Below, piece after piece: positions 14,066 through 16,322 of a stretch of 16,322 bases of DNA; the first letter of the stretch is position 1; every line of letters starts with the position of its first letter. This DNA comes from Methanobacterium sp. (GTDB lineage Archaea; Methanobacteriota; Methanobacteria; Methanobacteriales; Methanobacteriaceae). The DNA lies in the NCBI GenBank assembly GCA_003158115.1, contig PMGM01000104.1, forward strand, positions 1 through 16,322, given 5' to 3'. The notes under the pieces are model-generated. The model was not told where the DNA came from. It was given only the letters and a program-made list of their open reading frames with translations, and searched no databases. The position numbers and the translations under genes were made by a program.

Positions 14066-14575
14066 TTATTTGCCTGTTGATCTTTTCAATGGCATTCTTT
14101 CATCTTTTTTCCTTAGAAGTTCGGTAATTATGGCAGAGTTATCTTGAAATTCCAATGAATCACCACATTTAGGACAAGTAAAGTTATTCTCTGTTGCTTC
14201 TTCAAATTTATATCTGTGATTTGAATTACATGCAAAGAACATATTTTCTTCCTCGTATTCAATTGATTTGTCTATTTCTTCAGAGAACTTGTCATATTTT
14301 TCAATTATAATATCATTTACCTTATCCTGATCGAATTTCCAGCTGTAAATGAACTTGTGAGTCTCAGGATCATTACTTTTTTTGTAAGTAGCTATTCCTG
14401 CATCATATAATTTATATAAAACTTTTCTAACAGTATTCAACTTTATTTCGGTTTCTTCTGCAATTTCCAAGTCATTCGTTTTACCCTTTAATATACATTC
14501 AATAATAGGAAAACTGTGTTTCTCATCATCTGTAATATCCATTAAAATTTCTTGTACATTTGGATCGCTTAACAA
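14066..14575 (-). CDS. tfe: Transcription factor E (TFIIE-alpha homologue)
   Basis: TFE assists promoter opening by archaeal RNA polymerase together with TBP and TFB. The 169-residue product has the typical layout: an N-terminal winged helix (about 1-85, LEIAEETEIKLNTVRKVLYK and GIATYKKSNDPETHKFIYSW), a charged linker helix (about 90-110), and a zinc-ribbon region. The ribbon reads C116-x3-H120 ... C134-x2-C137 (FFACNSNHRYKF, FTCPKCGDS). The second position of a canonical first CxxC is absent, and His120 is the only nearby candidate ligand. The start is TTG 14575, supported by GGGGG six nt upstream and by homology of LSDPNVQEIL to the usual TFE start. TATA: TATAAATAAA at 14645-14654. It could be a second, diverged TFE rather than the housekeeping one. 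Confidence 0.88.
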   Translation of the reverse strand: MLSDPNVQEILMDITDDEKHSFPIIECILKGKTNDLEIAEETEIKLNTVRKVLYKLYDAGIATYKKSNDPETHKFIYSWKFDQDKVNDIIIEKYDKFSEEIDKSIEYEEENMFFACNSNHRYKFEEATENNFTCPKCGDSLEFQDNSAIITELLRKKDERMPLKRSTGK

Positions 14576-14644
14576 ATTCTTCCCCCTAATATATTATTCA
14601 TATTTTTTTATTGAAATGTAAATTTTATGATAATATACCCTAAA

Positions 14645-14654
14645 TTTATTTATA
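14645..14654 (-). promoter_or_regulatory. TATA box of the TFE gene
   Basis: The minus strand reads TATAAATAAA about 75 nt before the TTG start, giving a leader of roughly 45-50 nt that ends in the GGGGG ribosome binding site. Confidence 0.4.
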
Positions 14655-14752
14655 CTTTAATCAAACTCTATATTAAATTGCCTATTACGTTTTTATGTAT
14701 AAACAAATAATTTCGAAATAAAAATAAAATTTTTTAATTAAACAGAGACTTG

Positions 14753-14863
14753 TCACAGAATATTCTTGCCTTCACCAGAGTAGAAAAAGAATTTATTATA
14801 TTCATTTAATAATTCAATATTAATATTCAGATTTATTATCTTGTTTTGTAAGTTTATTGCCAA
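14753..14863 (-). CDS. Candidate 36-residue small protein
   Basis: A TTG-start frame reads LAINLQNKIINLNINIELLN, then EYNKFFFYSGEGKNIL, and ends at TGA. GGAGAT lies seven nt before the TTG and a near-perfect TATA box (TTTATATATA on the minus strand, 14921-14930) about 60 nt upstream, so both transcription and translation signals are in place. U-rich sequence follows the stop. The peptide is amphipathic and helical with no membrane segment. It lies upstream of TFE on the same strand, about 100 nt before the TFE promoter. It is too short for family assignment. Confidence 0.4.
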   Translation of the reverse strand: MAINLQNKIINLNINIELLNEYNKFFFYSGEGKNIL

Positions 14864-14920
14864 ATAATATCTCCTTTTATTATAAAATTTATTTAAGTGG
14901 ATTTAGATTCTTTAAAGTTT

Positions 14921-14930
14921 TATATATAAA
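14921..14930 (-). promoter_or_regulatory. TATA box of the candidate small-protein gene
   Basis: TTTATATATA read on the minus strand is one of the best TATA matches in the window. It would start transcription about 30 nt before the TTG at 14863. Confidence 0.4.
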
Positions 14931-15270
14931 TAAATTTTCCATTATTATCAATCAGCAGAAATTATCGTATAGAACAGTTTGGATAGTGAAATTTTAAATT
15001 AGTTATGTAAGAAGGAAATTTTGTAGATAAATTTTTATTAATTTAATATATTATTATCCACTAACATCCTATACCATTATTATGCACCCTTTTACAAATA
15101 TAGTTTGTTATTCTTTTTTAGAAAATTGTTAACATGATTATAATTAATATTTTTTATTTCTCAAAACAAATTAATAATCCTTATAGAATCTCCTAAATCA
15201 GTTAGTTAGTACCATCATCGATAATGTTTTTAGATAATTAGGAGTACAAATCAATTAAAGTAACAGTAGT
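14931..15270. other. Intergenic region, no gene seen
   Basis: About 340 nt of A+T-rich sequence. AGAAGGA near 15010 is followed by TTGTAG, so no frame opens. Nothing else is supported until the TATA box at 15271. Confidence 0.35.
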
Positions 15271-15280
15271 GTATATAAAA
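15271..15280 (+). promoter_or_regulatory. TATA box before the 15311 hairpin
   Basis: GTATATAAAA is a good archaeal TATA element. A start about 25 nt from its centre, near 15301, falls about 10 nt before the hairpin, and no coding frame follows. Confidence 0.35.
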
Positions 15281-15300
15281 TAGCATTATGCCTTATGTAT

Positions 15301-15376
15301 ATAGCAAATTGGTTTCCCATAACAATATATACGTGTTATGAGAAACCCGAGACGAGATACTCTTATTTATTTTATT
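15301..15376 (+). ncRNA. Candidate hairpin small RNA
   Basis: GGTTTCCCATAACA (15311-15324) pairs with TGTTATGAGAAACC (15334-15347): 13 of 14 positions, one C-A mismatch, 9-nt loop. A TATA box at 15271-15280 is at the right distance, the segment is richer in G+C than its surroundings, and a U-rich stretch (about 15359-15376) follows. It converges with the membrane-protein gene, whose minus-strand terminator is at 15399. It could also be a protein-binding palindrome or the end of a mobile element. No Rfam family is recognised. Confidence 0.3.
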
Positions 15377-15398
15377 AGATATTAAAATTGTTTGATTT

Positions 15399-15408
15399 AA
15401 AAAAAAAA
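15399..15408 (-). terminator. Poly-T terminator of the membrane-protein gene
   Basis: Ten A on the + strand give U10 in the minus-strand transcript about 15 nt after the stop at 15424, a strong archaeal termination signal. Confidence 0.55.
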
Positions 15409-15423
15409 TATTTATCCACATCT

Positions 15424-15918
15424 CTAAATGCTCTTAAACTCCAGTTCTCTTTTTTTATTTTTATATCGGATATAAAGATAGATATTTCTAGATATCATGG
15501 TTGATATGCTCAATATCAAAAATAGTGATAATAGAAAGTTAGGATTCCATTGCCACTGGTTGAAAATGTTCTGACCATAAAATTTCACTAATATTATGAA
15601 TATCCAAATACCTACAGAAAGGAAAGAACCTTTAGTTAGCAACGAACCATCATCTGCGATCTTAATTTTTATGTTGTGTGCAATTGCTAATCCTAACATT
15701 ATACCAACTAATCCTCCAACTAGTAATATGGAGTAGTTAGCATTGGCTGGTAATTCAATGCTTACAAATATATATGTCACAAATAGCATGAATGTCATTG
15801 TGATGATGGAATACCATAATCGAAACTTACGCTCTCTAAATTGTGATAATAACATCATTATAATGAACACAATAATAATTATACTTGCTGTCCCTAGAGT
15901 AAAACCCATTATTTGCAT
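15424..15918 (-). CDS. CcdC/DUF1453-like membrane protein
   Basis: The 164-residue product has five hydrophobic segments (about 6-24, 32-53, 62-81, 101-113, 127-148) and a basic C-terminal tail (YKNKKRELEFKSI). Between helices 3 and 4 it carries GLVGIMLGLAIAHNIKIKIADDGSLLTKGS. This pattern (Gly-rich helix, short charged hairpin with D-G and K-G) resembles CcdC/DUF1453 proteins of unknown function. GAGGTT at 15923-15928 lies close before the ATG, and ATG at codon 4 is an alternative. It sits in the cytoplasmic membrane. It appears to be a single-gene unit with a U10 terminator. The family call is moderate; membrane location is secure. Confidence 0.7.
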   Translation of the reverse strand: MQIMGFTLGTASIIIIVFIIMMLLSQFRERKFRLWYSIITMTFMLFVTYIFVSIELPANANYSILLVGGLVGIMLGLAIAHNIKIKIADDGSLLTKGSFLSVGIWIFIILVKFYGQNIFNQWQWNPNFLLSLFLILSISTMISRNIYLYIRYKNKKRELEFKSI

Positions 15919-16230
15919 AAATAACCTCTAAATATAAATAAAAATCTAATTTCTTTTATTAACCTAGGATTAGTGTTATAGTATATTATAATTGTGATTA
16001 AAATTAAATAAAAAAACCTCATATTCCATGTGTTTATGATGTATTACAGGTTAAAATTAAGTTTTTAGTCAAATTAATACCAAAATGCAGGACAATGCAT
16101 TGAATTTATCAGATTTTTTTTAATTAGTTTATAGTCATATGATTCAAATATGTGCCAAGTATAATGTTTATATTGTTAAATGAGTTCCATTACAGGAGGA
16201 GATGTTAAATTCGAATTTTTTAATACCAAT
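15919..16230. other. Intergenic region with divergent promoters
   Basis: No gene is supported. AGGAGGAGATG at 16193-16203 looks like a strong ribosome binding site, but the ATG is only two nt away and the frame closes after 14 codons. A TATA-like TGTTTATATTG lies near 16166-16176. Confidence 0.35.
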
Positions 16231-16266
16231 ACATTTATATATATAATAGTTCAATAATGAACTATT
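16231..16266 (+). promoter_or_regulatory. Promoter with palindromic operator for the right-edge gene
   Basis: A long TATA stretch (ACATTTATATATATAA, 16231-16246) is followed directly by a perfect 9-bp inverted repeat, AATAGTTCA (16245-16253) and TGAACTATT (16258-16266), with a 4-nt spacer. The repeat lies between TATA and the expected start near 16265, ideal for repression. ATG 16312 follows about 45 nt later. Confidence 0.5.
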
Positions 16267-16311
16267 CGGAAGTGGATTATTTGATAATGAATCATAATAG
16301 GATATGGTAAC

Positions 16312-16322
16312 ATGGAACAAAA
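16312..16322 (+). CDS. Start of a further gene, cut by the window edge
   Basis: ATG 16312 begins MEQ and runs off the window. It is preceded by the promoter and operator described at 16231 and by AGGAT about ten nt upstream. ATG 16304 is in another frame and also open to the edge. Too little is present to name a product. Confidence 0.3.

Noticed and set aside
16193..16246. Strong AGGAGGA followed by ATG and a 14-codon frame
   Set aside because: Spacing of two nt is too short, the frame is tiny, and the main TATA box lies downstream of it.
1..16322. tRNA, rRNA or C/D box RNA genes
   Set aside because: No T-loop GTTCRA context with a matching cloverleaf, no rRNA-like block, and no C plus D box pair at proper distance were seen by eye.

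Overview
The window looks like a chromosomal stretch of a methanogenic archaeon of the order Methanobacteriales, most likely a Methanobacterium. Supporting signs are strong A+T richness, archaeal TATA boxes ahead of genes, Shine-Dalgarno sequences of the GGAG / GGTGAT type, an archaeal transcription factor E (TFE), a DUF169 protein, an Ig-like-repeat surface protein, and a soluble PAS-PAS histidine kinase without transmembrane segments. There is no rRNA, tRNA, CRISPR array, transposase or phage gene. The genus is an inference, not a demonstrated fact.

Layout. 1-383: a GC-rich, hairpin-containing island behind a TATA box, my best candidate for an undescribed small RNA. 384-1201: a small membrane ORF followed by decayed membrane-protein coding sequence in several frames. 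1277-1774: a secreted Thr-rich protein. 2141-3693 (+): a TetR regulator overlapping a two-domain flavodoxin/FMN-reductase gene that is frameshifted and cut short. 3951-4505 (-): a second TetR regulator. 4842-6558 (+): a secreted four-repeat Ig-like protein and a small helical protein. 6774-8513 (-): one polypeptide made of two tandem alpha/beta hydrolase domains. 9068-10804 (-): a small coiled-coil protein, a DUF169 protein and a frameshifted PhnB-like VOC protein. 11274-11622 (+): two overlapping paralogous small proteins from a tandem duplication of 142 nt. 11740-14575 (-): a histidine kinase split by one in-frame TAA, a 52-residue CxxC zinc-ribbon-like protein, and TFE. 14753-14863 (-): a 36-residue candidate small protein. 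15270-15375: a second hairpin RNA candidate. 15424-15918 (-): a five-helix CcdC/DUF1453-like membrane protein. The right edge holds a promoter and the first codons of a further + strand gene.

The region is accessory in character: regulators beside redox or hydrolase genes, surface proteins, small lineage-specific proteins and several broken genes. Three genes carry single-site lesions (flavodoxin, VOC protein, kinase) in otherwise well-preserved frames. This means either recent decay or base-level sequence errors; raw reads would decide. The TetR at 2141 probably controls the flavodoxin gene and itself through a four-part GTTAC-type operator. No complete multi-gene defence or biosynthetic system is visible. 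The most unusual items are the anti-Shine-Dalgarno hairpin RNA candidate, the tandem hydrolase fusion, and the tandem small-protein duplication.
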